From Rhodoferax ferrireducens T118 (GTDB lineage Bacteria; Pseudomonadota; Gammaproteobacteria; Burkholderiales; Burkholderiaceae_C), in contig NC_007908.1 in assembly GCF_000013605.1 (NCBI RefSeq), positions 372,001 through 436,000 on the forward strand: 64,000 bases of DNA, given 5' to 3'. The notes beneath the pieces are model-generated. The model was not told the origin of the DNA and did not search any database. It was given only the letters and a program-made list of their open reading frames with translations. Made by a program: the position numbers and the translations under genes. Positions 48,901 to 57,696 of this stretch are shown in pieces. Each line of letters starts with the position of its first letter. The stretch's first letter is position 1.

Positions 48901-49053
48901 GGTGTAGACGATGACCTGCACGTCCGACAAGTCCGGCAGCGCATCGATGGGCGTGCGCAGCACGGCAAAGATGCCGCCAACGACGATGAACAGCGTGGCC
49001 AGCAGCACCAGAAAGCGGTTGCGGCCTGACCAGTCAATGATTCTGGAGAGCAT
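45922..49053 (-). CDS. cusA: Cu(I)/Ag(I) efflux RND transporter CusA
   Basis: Heavy-metal RND pump of 1043 aa in the inner membrane, moving Cu(I)/Ag(I) outward through CusBC. MLSRIIDWSGRNRFLVLLA at the start, PDLSDVQVIVYTEYPGQAPQ, the proton-relay segment GGIAIAIGAMIDAAIVMIEN, and the methionine-bearing porter stretch MPIKARIDMLSTGIRTPIGI match CusA rather than CzcA. Last gene of the six-gene cus operon, 12 bases after cusB. Confidence 0.93.
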   Translation of the reverse strand: MLSRIIDWSGRNRFLVLLATLFIVVGGIFAVLRTPIDALPDLSDVQVIVYTEYPGQAPQVVEDQVTYPLTTSMLSVPKSKVVRGFSFFGASFVYIIFEDGTDIYWARSRVLEYLNFASGRMPKGITPQIGPDATGVGWVYQYALLAKDKTLAELRSIQDWYVRYQLTKAHGVAEVASVGGFVQTYQVTVDPVKLRAYGIPLMKVAQVIRDSNRDVGGRAVEMAETEYMVRGKGYLRGKGDIELLVVKSDKGTPVLIRDIARVELTPDERRGLTELNGEGEVVSGIAMSRYGQNALEVISNLKAKIAEIGPGLPAGVTVQTVYDRSELINRAIDTLKRTLLEESLIVAVVCVVFLMHVRSALVAILMLPVGILMAFIAMRLLGMSSNLMSLGGIAIAIGAMIDAAIVMIENAHKHLERLPEDHTKLQRFEAMLEACKEVGPALFFSLLIITVSFLPVFALEGQEGRLFSPLAYTKTFSMASAALLSITLVPVLMLLFIRGKVMPEARNPVNRALIWAYRPIIAGVMRWKKLTIFLALVALAVSYYPASKLGSEFMPTLNEGSLLYMPASLPGMSITKAAELLQTQDKIIKSFPEVTSVYGKAGRANTATDPAPTEMFETVINLKPESEWRAGLTIDKLIAEMDKALQFPGVANSWTMPIKARIDMLSTGIRTPIGIKVFGKDLDEMEKLARQIEAVVKTVPGTSSAFAERITGGFYLNIEPDREQLARYGLSVGDLLDVVGTALGGEMVTTTVEGRERYGVTVRYPRELRSDPQQIATQVLVPTMEGAMIPLGQLAKVIVAKGAPGIRTENALLSAYIYVDIRDRDIGSYVRDAKKAVAEQVSFPSGYYVTWSGQFENMERALETMKIVIPVTLLSIFMLLYLNFRRITETLIVMLSVPFALVGGIWLMWALGYNLSVAVAVGFIALAGVAAETGVIMLIYLDHAWEDVKDKCRQSNRAPTVTDLYGAVMEGAVERVRPKMMTVVAIMAGLLPIMWGTGTGSEVMSRIAAPMVGGMISSTVLTLAVIPAIYALVKQWRLTRGME

Positions 49054-49065
49054 GGTGAGTTCCCG

Positions 49066-50679
49066 TCACTGACCGGCGTGCGGGTCAGCCGGCTTGGCGC
49101 TGGTGATGACCCATTCGCCGGGTTGGCGCTCAATAAACTCGACCGTGACTTTGGCGCCGGGTTTGAGCGCTTGCAGCAGCGCGGCGTTGGCGGTCTTGAA
49201 CTCCATCGTCATGGCGGGCCATTTGAGGCTGGCGATGGGGCCGTGGCTCAAGGAGACCGTGCCCGCCTTCAAATCAACGCCGTCCACCGTGCCTGTCGCC
49301 TGGTGGCCCACGGCCTTGGCGGGTGCTGCCGCCTGCGTGGCCGGCGCAGCCACTGCTGTGGCGCTGGCTGCTGTAGCCGGTGCTGGAGCAGCGCTGCCAA
49401 GGCCACCTAGCGCGGCCTTGAGGTTGCTCTCGGCATCAATCAAGAAGTTGGCAGCCACCACCACTTGCTCGCCTTCCTTGACGCCCTCACGCACTTCCAC
49501 ATGGGTGTCGCTGCGTGCACCCAGCTTGACTTCACGCGGTTCAAAACGACCGGGCGCTTGCTGGATCAAGACAATCTGGCGGGTGCCACTGTCAATCACA
49601 GCCGACACCGGCACCGTGATGACCTGGCCTTTGGCCGTTACCGGCAATTCAACCTGGGCAAACATGCCGGGTTTGAGCAACAGACCGGGGTTGGCGAGTT
49701 CCACGCGCACGGCCACCGTTCGCGTCTCGGCCTTGAGGGTGGGATAAACATAAGTGACCCGGCCCGCAAACGCCTTGTCCGGGTAGGCGTTGATGCTTAC
49801 CGTGGCCTTGGCGCCGTTTTTGACCAGACCAATGTCCTGCTCAAACACGTCGGCAATGACCCACACCGTCGACAAGTCTGCGATCTGATAGAGCGCCTCG
49901 CCGGGCATGAAACGCATGCCTTGCACGGCCTTTTTTTCCATCACGATACCGCTGACGGGCGAGCGAAAGGTGAGCGTGCGGGTGGTCGCACCGGACTGCG
50001 TCAGCGCCTTGATCTGCGCTTCTGAAATATCCCAGTTGCGCAGCCGCTGCAAGCTGGCGCCGGCCAGTTGCTGCATGCCCGACTGCGCCTGGCCGCCCGC
50101 ATCCTTGAGCGTGGCCACGCCCTGCGCCGCAATTGCATATTCGCGCTGGGCCGAGACCAGCTCCGGGCTATAGACCTCAAACAGCGGCTGGCCTTTGCCA
50201 ACCGCCTGGCCCGTGACGTTGACATGCAAGCGCTCCACATAGCCCTCAAACTTGGGTGAGATGGCATACACACGCCGCTCGTCGGGCTCAATGCGGCCCG
50301 ACGCTCGCACGGATTTGTCGAGCGCACGCAGTTGCGCGGCTTCCACGCGAACGCCGAGCTTTTGCACTTTCTCGGTGCTGATCCTGACCTGATTGGCAGC
50401 GGCTGGTTCTTCGTCCGCCCCACCGGCATAGACGGCGATGTAGTCCATGCCCATCGGGTCTTTTTTCGGCGTGGGAGAGGTGTCGGGCAAGCCCATGGGG
50501 TTGCGGTAGTACAGCAGTTTTCTCGAAGTGCTGCCAGCGCCGGTGTCAACGGCGGCGGCCGTCGCTGACACGGTTCCCTGAGCTTGGGACGCCGGGCCTT
50601 TGTGGCCTAGCCAGTAGCCAGCGCCCGCAGCAATCACCGCGGCCATGACGGCAACCGCGATCCCTGTGCCTTGTTTCAT
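49066..50679 (-). CDS. cusB: CusB periplasmic adaptor with a fused C-terminal CusF domain
   Basis: Adaptor of the Cus pump, 537 aa, longer than E. coli CusB (~407). Order: N-terminal membrane anchor, a heavy-metal-binding domain (YYRNPMGLPDTSPTPKKDPM) at ~55-75, adaptor domains with the barrel-sandwich and hairpin (~100-420), an Ala-rich linker, then a CusF-like domain (~460-535) whose ligands are visible in LSHGPIASLKWPAMTMEF (His, Trp, two Met). The metal chaperone is thus tethered to the pump. Its start overlaps the cusC stop. Confidence 0.93.
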   Translation of the reverse strand: MKQGTGIAVAVMAAVIAAGAGYWLGHKGPASQAQGTVSATAAAVDTGAGSTSRKLLYYRNPMGLPDTSPTPKKDPMGMDYIAVYAGGADEEPAAANQVRISTEKVQKLGVRVEAAQLRALDKSVRASGRIEPDERRVYAISPKFEGYVERLHVNVTGQAVGKGQPLFEVYSPELVSAQREYAIAAQGVATLKDAGGQAQSGMQQLAGASLQRLRNWDISEAQIKALTQSGATTRTLTFRSPVSGIVMEKKAVQGMRFMPGEALYQIADLSTVWVIADVFEQDIGLVKNGAKATVSINAYPDKAFAGRVTYVYPTLKAETRTVAVRVELANPGLLLKPGMFAQVELPVTAKGQVITVPVSAVIDSGTRQIVLIQQAPGRFEPREVKLGARSDTHVEVREGVKEGEQVVVAANFLIDAESNLKAALGGLGSAAPAPATAASATAVAAPATQAAAPAKAVGHQATGTVDGVDLKAGTVSLSHGPIASLKWPAMTMEFKTANAALLQALKPGAKVTVEFIERQPGEWVITSAKPADPHAGQ

Positions 50680-51947
50680 AAATCTTCTCCCAATAGTTTT
50701 TCGATTTCGGCCAAACGCATTTGCCCTTCAAACTGGGCTTTGATTCGGCTTTGCTTGGCCTGGCGGATCTGGCGCTGGGCGTCGAGCAGGGTGGCAAAGT
50801 CCAGCTTGCCGTTCTCGTAGCTGGCCATCGCGGAACTGAACGTCAGATCCGCCTGCGGCAGCAAGCTGCTGCTGGCCAGCAGTTCCGTGCGGCGTGCCGC
50901 TTCGATCGCGGCCAGGTTCTGCGCCAGTTCAGCCAGCACCTGGTTGGCAGCGGCTTCCTTGCGCGCGCGCGCGGCCGAGAGCATGGCTTCCGCTTCACGC
51001 TCCATGGCGCGCCGGGAGGACTGCTGCAGCGGAATGTTGACCTCCAGCATCAAGCCCCATTCCTTGACGTTCGTTTGAGTCTGGGTGGGCGAAATACTGA
51101 GCGTGAAATCGGGATAGCGGTTCTTGTAGGTCAAGTCCCGGCTCTTCTGGGCCGCCTGGATGCGGGCTTCCTCAACAAACAACTGCGGGTTGCGGTTGCG
51201 CACACGCTCTTCCAGCTTTGCCGCGTCCAGCAGTGACTGTGCAGGCAGGGGGCGCAGGCTCTCGGGTGCGGCCAGCGCTGCCATCGCAGGGCGCGCCAAC
51301 AAGGCATTCAAGCGCGCATCAACCTGCAGGCTTTCGCTCTCGATCATCACCAACTCATTCCTCATGTTGGTTTGCTCCACCTGGGCCCGGATGACATCTT
51401 GTTGTGCAGCCAGACCACCGGCATAACGGCTTTGGGCGACCTGCTCCAGGCGCGCCATCAGGTCAAGAATTTCTTGCGTCAATTCCTTATTGCCGCGCAG
51501 GTAGTAGCGCTGCGCCTGCAAGGTCTTGACCCTGGCTGCCAGCTCAAGCCAGGTGCCCAGCGCCTTGCCCTGGCTGCCTTCAGCGTCAAAGTGAGCAATG
51601 TCGCGTTTCAAGTCACGTTTGCCAAACCACGGAATATCCTGCATCAGTGTGTATTTGGTGCTGCCGACATCACTGGGCCACAGCGTTGGGTTCTGCTCAC
51701 CCATTTTCGTGATGTCCATCCACTCGATGCGAAATTTCGGGTCCATCAAAGCGCCCGCAGGCTTGACACGTTCAGCCGCGGCCTGCGCCTCGAAACGCAT
51801 GCTGGTGTACTCCGGATTGCTCGCTTGGGCCAGTTCAAGCAGGGTTTGCAGACTGGCACCGGGCAGCGCTTCGCCGGCGAGCACGCCAGCAGGCACAGCC
51901 ATGACCAGCACCGCAGCGATAGCGCCGGCGCGTAATACGTGTTGCAT
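50676..51947 (-). CDS. cusC: CusC-type outer-membrane efflux protein (TolC family)
   Basis: Outer-membrane channel of the Cus pump, 423 aa, with signal peptide (MQHVLRAGAIAAVLVMAVPA then GVLAG). TolC-like helical repeats are seen: LLELAQASNPEYTSMRFEAQ and KLDFATLLDAQRQIRQAKQS. ATG 51947 begins 4 bases after the upstream stop and puts the signal peptide first. cusB overlaps its end. Confidence 0.88.
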   Translation of the reverse strand: MQHVLRAGAIAAVLVMAVPAGVLAGEALPGASLQTLLELAQASNPEYTSMRFEAQAAAERVKPAGALMDPKFRIEWMDITKMGEQNPTLWPSDVGSTKYTLMQDIPWFGKRDLKRDIAHFDAEGSQGKALGTWLELAARVKTLQAQRYYLRGNKELTQEILDLMARLEQVAQSRYAGGLAAQQDVIRAQVEQTNMRNELVMIESESLQVDARLNALLARPAMAALAAPESLRPLPAQSLLDAAKLEERVRNRNPQLFVEEARIQAAQKSRDLTYKNRYPDFTLSISPTQTQTNVKEWGLMLEVNIPLQQSSRRAMEREAEAMLSAARARKEAAANQVLAELAQNLAAIEAARRTELLASSSLLPQADLTFSSAMASYENGKLDFATLLDAQRQIRQAKQSRIKAQFEGQMRLAEIEKLLGEDL

Positions 51948-51951
51948 AGGT

Positions 51952-52608
51952 CTACTTTGTGTTGGTATTGACCAGCGCTTCGTCAACGAGTGTCTGCAAT
52001 TGCTCAAAGCCAAAGCTGGGCAGCGGCTTGCCATTGACAAAGTATTCGGGCGTCATGGTGACGTTCATGGTTTTCGCGTCGGCCAGGTCTTGCGCAATCG
52101 TGCGGGCAATTTCCGGTGAATTCATGTCGCTTTTGACCCGCTCCATGTCCAAGCCCAGGGTGCCCAGCGGTGACCAGATCAAATCGACGTGCGCCGTATG
52201 GTTTTGCACCCACACCGTCTGGGACGCAAACAGCGCCTCCAGCGTTTGCTGGAACTGACCTTGCTTGCGCGCCGCCTCCATCACTTTCACCACCTGATCC
52301 GAGCCGGGATGAAAGGGTGCATAGCGCATCGTGAGCCGGATCTTGCCAGGATGGGCCGCCATCAGATTTTTCACCAGCGGGTAGAACTCGCGGCAGGTGC
52401 CGCAAGCGGGGTCGAAAAACTCGACGATGTGCACGGGCGCGTCGGCGTTGCCAAAACTGGGCGCATCAGCACGCACCAGTGCGGTCTGGTTTTTCGCCGC
52501 CAGTTGTGCCGCCTGTTCGGTTTTCTGGTTCTTGTAAAAGAATGCGCCAACGATGAACGCGGCAATGAGCAGCACCGCAGCCAGGGTGAAAATACTTTTC
52601 TGTTTCAT
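51952..52608 (-). CDS. Membrane-anchored DsbA-like thiol:disulfide oxidoreductase
   Basis: A 218-aa periplasmic thioredoxin-fold protein: a single N-terminal hydrophobic anchor (FTLAAVLLIAAFIVGAFFY), active site CGTC in FFDPACGTCREFYP at ~70, and a cis-proline in TMTPEYFVNGKPL. It overlaps the dsbB-like gene by 4 bases. Together they form a BdbD/BdbC-like pair that could make disulfides in metal-handling proteins or protect thiols from copper. Confidence 0.88.
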   Translation of the reverse strand: MKQKSIFTLAAVLLIAAFIVGAFFYKNQKTEQAAQLAAKNQTALVRADAPSFGNADAPVHIVEFFDPACGTCREFYPLVKNLMAAHPGKIRLTMRYAPFHPGSDQVVKVMEAARKQGQFQQTLEALFASQTVWVQNHTAHVDLIWSPLGTLGLDMERVKSDMNSPEIARTIAQDLADAKTMNVTMTPEYFVNGKPLPSFGFEQLQTLVDEALVNTNTK

Positions 52609-53024
52609 TTGGGTGTTTTCAGGTAAGTGGTGATCAGCAACGCGTTAACCACCAGAAATGCGAAAAAAGAAAGCAACGGGATGGTGATAAACCCCAGCCA
52701 TTGCACCTGCACGGTCGAACAGGGAATGCCTTGCCGGCAAGGGGCCAGATTTTCCGGGATGTAGCCCGCGACCAGCAGCAGGTGAAAGCCCGCCACCAAC
52801 AAGCCGACGGCGGCCAACGGCAAGGCGTAACGCAGCACTTTCGGGTCGAACGGAAAGAGCCCTGCCGCGAGAATGAAAACCAGCGGGAACATGAAGATGC
52901 GCTGATACCAGCACAGCACGCAAGGCGCAAAGCCCATGATTTCGCTCATGAACAAGGCGCCCAGTGTCGCCATGGCGGCGATCAGCCAGGCGCCAAAAAC
53001 AAGCGTCCAGGGGGAGGTTTTCAT
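52605..53024 (-). CDS. DsbB/BdbC-like disulfide bond formation membrane protein
   Basis: A 139-aa inner-membrane protein with four helices. Redox cysteine pairs are in GFAPCVLCWYQRI (first loop) and APCRQGIPCSTVQ (second loop), the pattern of DsbB/BdbC, which reoxidises a DsbA partner using quinone. That partner is encoded immediately downstream. Second gene of the cus operon. Confidence 0.9.
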   Translation of the reverse strand: MKTSPWTLVFGAWLIAAMATLGALFMSEIMGFAPCVLCWYQRIFMFPLVFILAAGLFPFDPKVLRYALPLAAVGLLVAGFHLLLVAGYIPENLAPCRQGIPCSTVQVQWLGFITIPLLSFFAFLVVNALLITTYLKTPK

Positions 53025-53052
53025 GCTGAAGGGTCAGCGCTGACGCAAGGTC

Positions 53053-53403
53053 TTACTTGGCCGGCTCAAAGCGCGACACGGTCATGCCGTCTGCCGGGTC
53101 GGTGGCAAAGCGAATCTTCTGCCCGACCGTCATTTTGTCGAGCCAGGCCGCGTCTTTGACCTTGTAGGCCATGGTCATGGGCGGCATGCCGTTGGGCAGC
53201 GCACCATGCGCCAAGGTGACGGTTCCTTTGGTTTTGTCGATTTTCTTCACCAGGCCTTCACCCAGGGCGGCCTCAGCGGTCTTTGCGGCGGGCATCGCCA
53301 CTGGCATGCCATGCATGTTGTGGTCTGTTTGGGCGACGGCGGGCAGGGCGAAACCTGTGGTGGCAAGCGCCAGGAGCAAAACGGAATGAAATCGGGTTGT
53401 CAT
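53053..53403 (-). CDS. cusF: CusF-like periplasmic Cu/Ag-binding protein
   Basis: A 116-aa exported protein: signal peptide cut near AVA-QTD, a Met/His-rich N terminus (TDHNMHGMPVAMP), then a CusF beta barrel. The metal site reads LAHGALPNGMPPMTMAYKV: His and both Met are kept, but the position of the Trp that caps the metal in E. coli CusF is Met. First gene of the cus operon, 60 bases behind a CusR-type promoter. Confidence 0.88.
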   Translation of the reverse strand: MTTRFHSVLLLALATTGFALPAVAQTDHNMHGMPVAMPAAKTAEAALGEGLVKKIDKTKGTVTLAHGALPNGMPPMTMAYKVKDAAWLDKMTVGQKIRFATDPADGMTVSRFEPAK

Positions 53404-53434
53404 GAAGAGATCCTTTGGTGAATGGAATGAGCGC

Positions 53435-53489
53435 ATTGTCGTCAACTGGCGCCGACAGCAAGCTGTCATCAACATTACATTTTTGTTAT
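53435..53489 (-). promoter_or_regulatory. Copper-responsive promoter of the cus operon
   Basis: On the minus strand: ATAACA, 4 nt, TGTAAT (53479-53474), 5 nt, TGACAG, then 22 nt to GACAAT (53440-53435) as the -10. The same layout occurs before copK, the gene at 58402 and the DUF4148 gene. No good -35 is present, as expected for an activator-dependent promoter. The rest of the 53404-53834 gap holds this promoter and the copK promoter, and I see no convincing gene. Confidence 0.6.
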
Positions 53490-53704
53490 TTTCGCGCCTG
53501 CCATGGATCCGATGACGGCGTAGACGCTCCTTAAGGAGGCGTATCGCCGATTAACGCAACAATTCGGCCTTTTTTTGCCGCGATGAAAACCCGGTGATGA
53601 GTGTGACATCTGGGTGTTGGCAGGAATTCCATTAGTGCTGGCATCCATTCTGCGTCCACAAAATTTGCCTTCAATAACTGGTTCAAACCCGAAAGCTGTC
53701 GCAC

Positions 53705-53750
53705 TTGTAATGTTCCGGTCATGAGTCCGACGGGCTCATGTTTTTACATT
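53705..53750 (+). promoter_or_regulatory. Copper-responsive promoter of copK
   Basis: TTGTAATGTTCCGGTCAT (53705-53722), then 22 nt, then TACATT (53745-53750) as the -10. It matches the DUF4148 promoter at 14 of the first 18 or more bases, with identical spacing. Confidence 0.6.
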
Positions 53751-53834
53751 GGTGTCGGTGATGCAGCATTTGCGTCACCGGCACTTCGACAAAGGTCCGT
53801 CGTGCATCGCAAATCATTCACTGGGAGTTCTACC

Positions 53835-54116
53835 ATGTCTATTCGCAAATCATTGATCGCCTTGAGTCTTGTTGCGACCGCGCTGTCGGCTGCCGCCGCT
53901 GGCGATAGTGACATCGTGCAGTCCGTTCAACTCAAGGACGGAACCACCATGCATCACTACAAAGATGGCAAGATGTCCATGGAGGGCAAAAACGGCAATA
54001 TCGTTTTTATGAAAGAAGGCATGACCATGGAAACCACGGACGGCAAAACAATCACCATGTCCGGTAACGAAGTCGCACGGCTCTACATGCAAAAGAAACT
54101 GGAAAACAAGAAGTAG
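53835..54116 (+). CDS. copK: CopK periplasmic copper-resistance protein
   Basis: A 93-aa exported protein; signal peptide cut near AAA-GDS. The mature part (QLKDGTTMHHYKDGKMSMEG, MKEGMTMETTDGKTITMSGN, EVARLYM) matches CopK of Cupriavidus metallidurans, a Met-rich Cu(I)/Cu(II)-binding protein made at high copper. ATG 53835 begins the signal peptide. It is divergent from the cus operon and convergent to copA. Confidence 0.9.
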   Translation: MSIRKSLIALSLVATALSAAAAGDSDIVQSVQLKDGTTMHHYKDGKMSMEGKNGNIVFMKEGMTMETTDGKTITMSGNEVARLYMQKKLENKK

Positions 54117-54190
54117 TGCCTTGCCTGACTAGCGGTTCTTCGACAATCAAACAGCCTGTGACGATGTCAGACTGCTAGCGGGGCGGTGCC

Positions 54191-54222
54191 GGGCAACCGG
54201 GTGAAGTGCCCGGTTGTTGCCC
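54191..54222. terminator. Probable bidirectional hairpin between copK and copA
   Basis: AACCGGG (54195-54201) pairs with CCCGGTT (54209-54215); flanking GGGC/GCCC extends the stem with a small bulge. It lies between the convergent ends of copK and copA. No T tract follows, so it may act as an mRNA-protecting hairpin instead. Confidence 0.4.
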
Positions 54223-54223
54223 T

Positions 54224-56674
54224 TCACGTGGAGCGCTCAATGTCAGACGGCGTTGCAGGTGCCTTTGCCTTGCCGGGTTCAAGGAGGCCGCCCAACCTGG
54301 CGCGCTTCAAGCGCAGCGCGTTGCCAATCACCGAGACCGAGCTGAAGCTCATGGCCAGGGCCGCGATCAGTGGCGACAGCAGCCAGCCGGTCAGCGGGTA
54401 CAGCACACCGGCAGCAATTGGAATACCCAACGCGTTATAGAGGAGGGCGAACAACAGGTTCTGTTTCATGTTGGCCACCGTCGCATTGGACAGCGCCCTT
54501 GCAATTGCGATGCCACGCAAATCGCCCTTGACCAGGGTGACCTGCGCGCTGTTCATCGCCACGTCCGTGCCGGTGCCCATGGCGATGCCGACATTGGCTT
54601 GGGCCAGCGCGGGCGCGTCGTTGATGCCGTCACCGGCCATCGCCACCACACGTCCTTCCTTTTGCAGGCGCTCGACCAGAATCAGCTTGTCCGCCGGTTT
54701 GACCTCGCCATACACCTCGTCAAGGCCCAGGCGTGCCGCCACGGCCCTGGCTGTGGTCAGACCATCGCCGGTGGCCATCACAATACGCAAGCCGGCGGCC
54801 TTGAGCGTCGCCAAGGCCTCGGGCGTGCTGGACTTGATCGGATCAGACACCGCCAGCAGGCCGGCCAGTTGACCATCGACCGCCAGATGCATCACGCTGG
54901 CGCCCTCGGCGCGCAGGGCCTCGGCCTGTGATACCAGGGGCGCGAGCGGGACGCCTGTTTGTTCCATCAGCGTGCTATTGCCCAGCGCCAATTGATGGCC
55001 TGCGACCCGTCCGCGCACGCCGATGCCGGAAACGGAGTCAAAGCCTTCCGGCTTGTCCAGCGTCATGCCGCGCTCGCGGGCGGCGCGTACGATCGTTTCG
55101 GCCAGCGGATGCTCACTGCCCTGGTCCAGGCTGGCAGCCAGGCGCAACACCTCGTCGGCCGCAAAGCCCGGCGCCGGCACCGCACGGTCAAAGGCCGGGT
55201 GGCCTTCGGTCAGGGTACCCGTCTTGTCAATGATGAGCGTGTCGATTTTGCGCAGGTTTTCTATGGCGGCGGCATCGCGAAACAACACGCCCTGTGTCGC
55301 GCCGCGACCGGTTGCCACCATGATGGACATCGGCGTGGCCAAGCCCAGGGCGCAGGGGCAGGCGATGATGAGCACCGCCACCGCGTTGATCAGGCCGAAA
55401 ACCCAACTGGGCTCGGGGCCAAAAAATCCCCAGGCAAAGAAAGTCAGCGCGGCAATGGCCACGACAGTCATGACAAAGTAGCCCGCGACCAGGTCGGCCA
55501 TGCGCTGCATCGGCGCTTTGGAGCGCTGGGCTTGCGCGACCATCTGCACGATCTGTGCGAGTACCGTGCTGGACCCGACCCGCTCTGATCGCATCACCAG
55601 CGCGCCACTGGTGTTGAGTGTCGCGCCTATCACTTTGTCCCCGACGCGCTTGCTTACCGGAAGGGGTTCACCGGTCAGCATGGATTCATCAACGGAACTG
55701 CTACCTTCGGTAACCGTACCGTCCACCGGCACTTTTTCCCCAGGACGGATGCGCAACACGTCGCCCACATGCACGTGGCTTAAGGGTACGTCTTCTTCGC
55801 TGCCATCGGCCCGGATGCGCCGCGCTGTCTTGGGGGCCAGGCCGAGCAGGGATTTGATCGCCGCCGACGTTTGGGAACGGGCTTTGAGCTCCAGCACCTG
55901 ACCCAGCAAGGTGAGCGAGATAATCACGGCCGCCGCTTCAAAATAGACGGCGACGCGTCCCATCGAGATGAACGAGGCCGGAAACACCTGCGGCGCCACC
56001 GTCGCCACCACGCTGTAGACAAAAGCAGCGCCGGTGCCCAGCCCGATCAAGGTCCACATGTTCGGGCTGCGCTTCACCACCGACTGCCAGCCGCGAACGA
56101 AGAAGGGCCAACCGGCCCACAGGACGATGGGCGTGGCGATAAGCAGTTCAACCCAGCTCTGAACGGCCATGTCCATCCACTGCAGGCGGTGGCCCAACAT
56201 GGCGAGCACAAAGACGATGGCCGTCAGCGGCAAGGTCCACCAGAAGCGGCGCTGAAAGTCGTGCAGCTCAGGGTTCTCGTCATCCTCAAGAGTGGGCAAC
56301 TCCGGCTCCAGCGTCATGCCGCACTTGGGGCAGTTGCCAGGATGGTCCTGGCGCACCTCCGGATGCATCGGGCAGGTGTAAATCGTCGCGTCGGCCGGTG
56401 AAGGTGACCTCGACGCCAACAACTCCGGCGATGGCGATGCGGCCATGGGGGAAGCAGGTGACAGGTAGCGCAGCGGATCAGCAGCGAACTTGCCCTGGCA
56501 CTTTGCGCTGCAGAAATAGAACATGCGCCCATCGTGCACCAACTGGTGCGGTGATTGCGCGGTCACCGTCATGCCACAGACCGGGTCCTTCAGTGGCGGC
56601 GCAGCACCCGCGCCTGGTCCGGATTCTGCAAGCGGATGCTCGGGCGAAGCGGCAGGGTGCACGGGGTGGTTCAT
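54224..56674 (-). CDS. copA: Cu(I)-exporting P1B-type ATPase with YHS and heavy-metal-binding N terminus
   Basis: ATP-driven exporter of Cu(I) from the cytosol, 816 aa. In place of classic CxxC HMA domains it has a YHS domain (KDPVCGMTV to YFCSAKC, ~29-60) and a heavy-metal-binding domain ([20 protein letters not shown], ~100-125). Then eight helices with the CPC motif in [12 protein letters not shown], phosphorylation [26 protein letters not shown], and the P1B-1 signature YNALG and [15 protein letters not shown]. Closest in type to CopF/CupA proteins of Burkholderiales. Confidence 0.94.
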   Translation of the reverse strand: MNHPVHPAASPEHPLAESGPGAGAAPPLKDPVCGMTVTAQSPHQLVHDGRMFYFCSAKCQGKFAADPLRYLSPASPMAASPSPELLASRSPSPADATIYTCPMHPEVRQDHPGNCPKCGMTLEPELPTLEDDENPELHDFQRRFWWTLPLTAIVFVLAMLGHRLQWMDMAVQSWVELLIATPIVLWAGWPFFVRGWQSVVKRSPNMWTLIGLGTGAAFVYSVVATVAPQVFPASFISMGRVAVYFEAAAVIISLTLLGQVLELKARSQTSAAIKSLLGLAPKTARRIRADGSEEDVPLSHVHVGDVLRIRPGEKVPVDGTVTEGSSSVDESMLTGEPLPVSKRVGDKVIGATLNTSGALVMRSERVGSSTVLAQIVQMVAQAQRSKAPMQRMADLVAGYFVMTVVAIAALTFFAWGFFGPEPSWVFGLINAVAVLIIACPCALGLATPMSIMVATGRGATQGVLFRDAAAIENLRKIDTLIIDKTGTLTEGHPAFDRAVPAPGFAADEVLRLAASLDQGSEHPLAETIVRAARERGMTLDKPEGFDSVSGIGVRGRVAGHQLALGNSTLMEQTGVPLAPLVSQAEALRAEGASVMHLAVDGQLAGLLAVSDPIKSSTPEALATLKAAGLRIVMATGDGLTTARAVAARLGLDEVYGEVKPADKLILVERLQKEGRVVAMAGDGINDAPALAQANVGIAMGTGTDVAMNSAQVTLVKGDLRGIAIARALSNATVANMKQNLLFALLYNALGIPIAAGVLYPLTGWLLSPLIAALAMSFSSVSVIGNALRLKRARLGGLLEPGKAKAPATPSDIERST

Positions 56675-56716
56675 GTTGCGCCTCGAATGCTGGATAAGGA
56701 CTCCGGGCCACGGTTG

Positions 56717-57361
56717 TCAGGCGGACCGTCTGCGCCATGATGGCAAAAAGCGCGGCGTGTGCGCCGCGTAAGTTTCGAATTCCGCACCGAACTGCTTGCG
56801 CATCTGGGCCTCTTCCGTTATCGCCAGCCGCGCATACATGAGCAGCAGAATGGGGAACATGGCCAAGGTGAGCAGCGTTGGCCATTGCAGCAGGAAGCCC
56901 AGCATGATGAGCACGAAGGCGACATATTGAGGGTGGCGAATCCGCGCATAGGGGCCGGTCACGGCCAGGACGTTTTGACGCTGCGCCTCGTAAAGGACTT
57001 TCCATGCGCTGGACAGCAGATAAAAACCGAAGCCAAGAAAGACATAACTGGCGATGTGCAGAGGGCCAAAGTGCGGATCGCCCTTTTCACCCAGCAGCGT
57101 TGACCACAGGTGACCCGTGTTGTGGGAAAGCAGGTCCAAACCCGGATACCGGGTTTGCAGCCATCCCGAGAACAGATAGATGGTCAACGGAAAGCCGTAC
57201 ATCTCCACAAACAGCGCCACGATAAAGGCGGAAAATGCGCTAAAAGTTCGCCAGTCTCGTGCCGTTGCCGGTTTGAAAAAGCTGTAGGCAAACATGATGA
57301 AGATCGCCGAGTTAAAAACCACCAGCGACCACAGCCCGTAGGCTGCCGGGTCTTGGTTCAT
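56717..57361 (-). CDS. Isoprenylcysteine carboxyl methyltransferase-like membrane protein
   Basis: A 214-aa protein with about five helices and the ICMT/PEMT C-terminal signature GPYARIRHPQYVAFVLIMLG followed by MYARLAITEEAQMRKQFG. Such proteins often sit in copper or lead resistance islands; their substrate there is unknown. Start overlaps the stop of the DUF2933 gene. Confidence 0.87.
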   Translation of the reverse strand: MNQDPAAYGLWSLVVFNSAIFIMFAYSFFKPATARDWRTFSAFSAFIVALFVEMYGFPLTIYLFSGWLQTRYPGLDLLSHNTGHLWSTLLGEKGDPHFGPLHIASYVFLGFGFYLLSSAWKVLYEAQRQNVLAVTGPYARIRHPQYVAFVLIMLGFLLQWPTLLTLAMFPILLLMYARLAITEEAQMRKQFGAEFETYAAHTPRFLPSWRRRSA

Positions 57362-57639
57362 GATGGCTCTCCTGGCTTGGGCTGGACTGGCCCAGCTTCA
57401 GCGTTGTTGTCGCCAGGGCGAGAATCATGACCACCATGATTGCCATGACCATGGTGCATGAAGATATGCATCAACGGGCAGGCCAGCAGCAGCAGGTATG
57501 GCAAGGCACCAACGGTGTGCGCCAAGTGCTCTGTCAGCAGAAAGTAGCCCGCAACGGCTCCGAAGACGATCAATCCGATAGCGTAGCGGGAAGCCCAAAA
57601 ACTGTGCGGGGCCTCATGTTCTTTATGTAGATGGTTCAT
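57358..57639 (-). CDS. DUF2933-type small membrane protein
   Basis: A 93-aa protein with two hydrophobic segments (YAIGLIVFGAVAGYFLLTEH, LPYLLLLACPLMHIFMHHGH) followed by a His/Gly-rich tail (HGHGNHGGHD) that could bind metal. This family accompanies P-type copper ATPases in Proteobacteria. Coupled to the ICMT-like gene by an ATGA overlap. Confidence 0.82.
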   Translation of the reverse strand: MNHLHKEHEAPHSFWASRYAIGLIVFGAVAGYFLLTEHLAHTVGALPYLLLLACPLMHIFMHHGHGNHGGHDSRPGDNNAEAGPVQPKPGEPS

Positions 57640-57696
57640 GGCGATTGCTTCGGGTGATTGCTGAACATTTACACCACATCAAGCTGCCCCGTCAAG

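Noticed and set aside
53531..53722. A 63-codon minus-strand frame in the cusF-copK gap.
   Set aside because: Its start lies inside the copK promoter box, codon use differs from the neighbours and no ribosome binding site was seen. I treat it as non-coding.
57660..57690. A TGTAAATGTT stretch resembling the copper box upstream of the DUF2933-copA genes.
   Set aside because: It has an extra base in the half-site, is only about 25-30 bases from the start codon and has no -10 at 22 nt.
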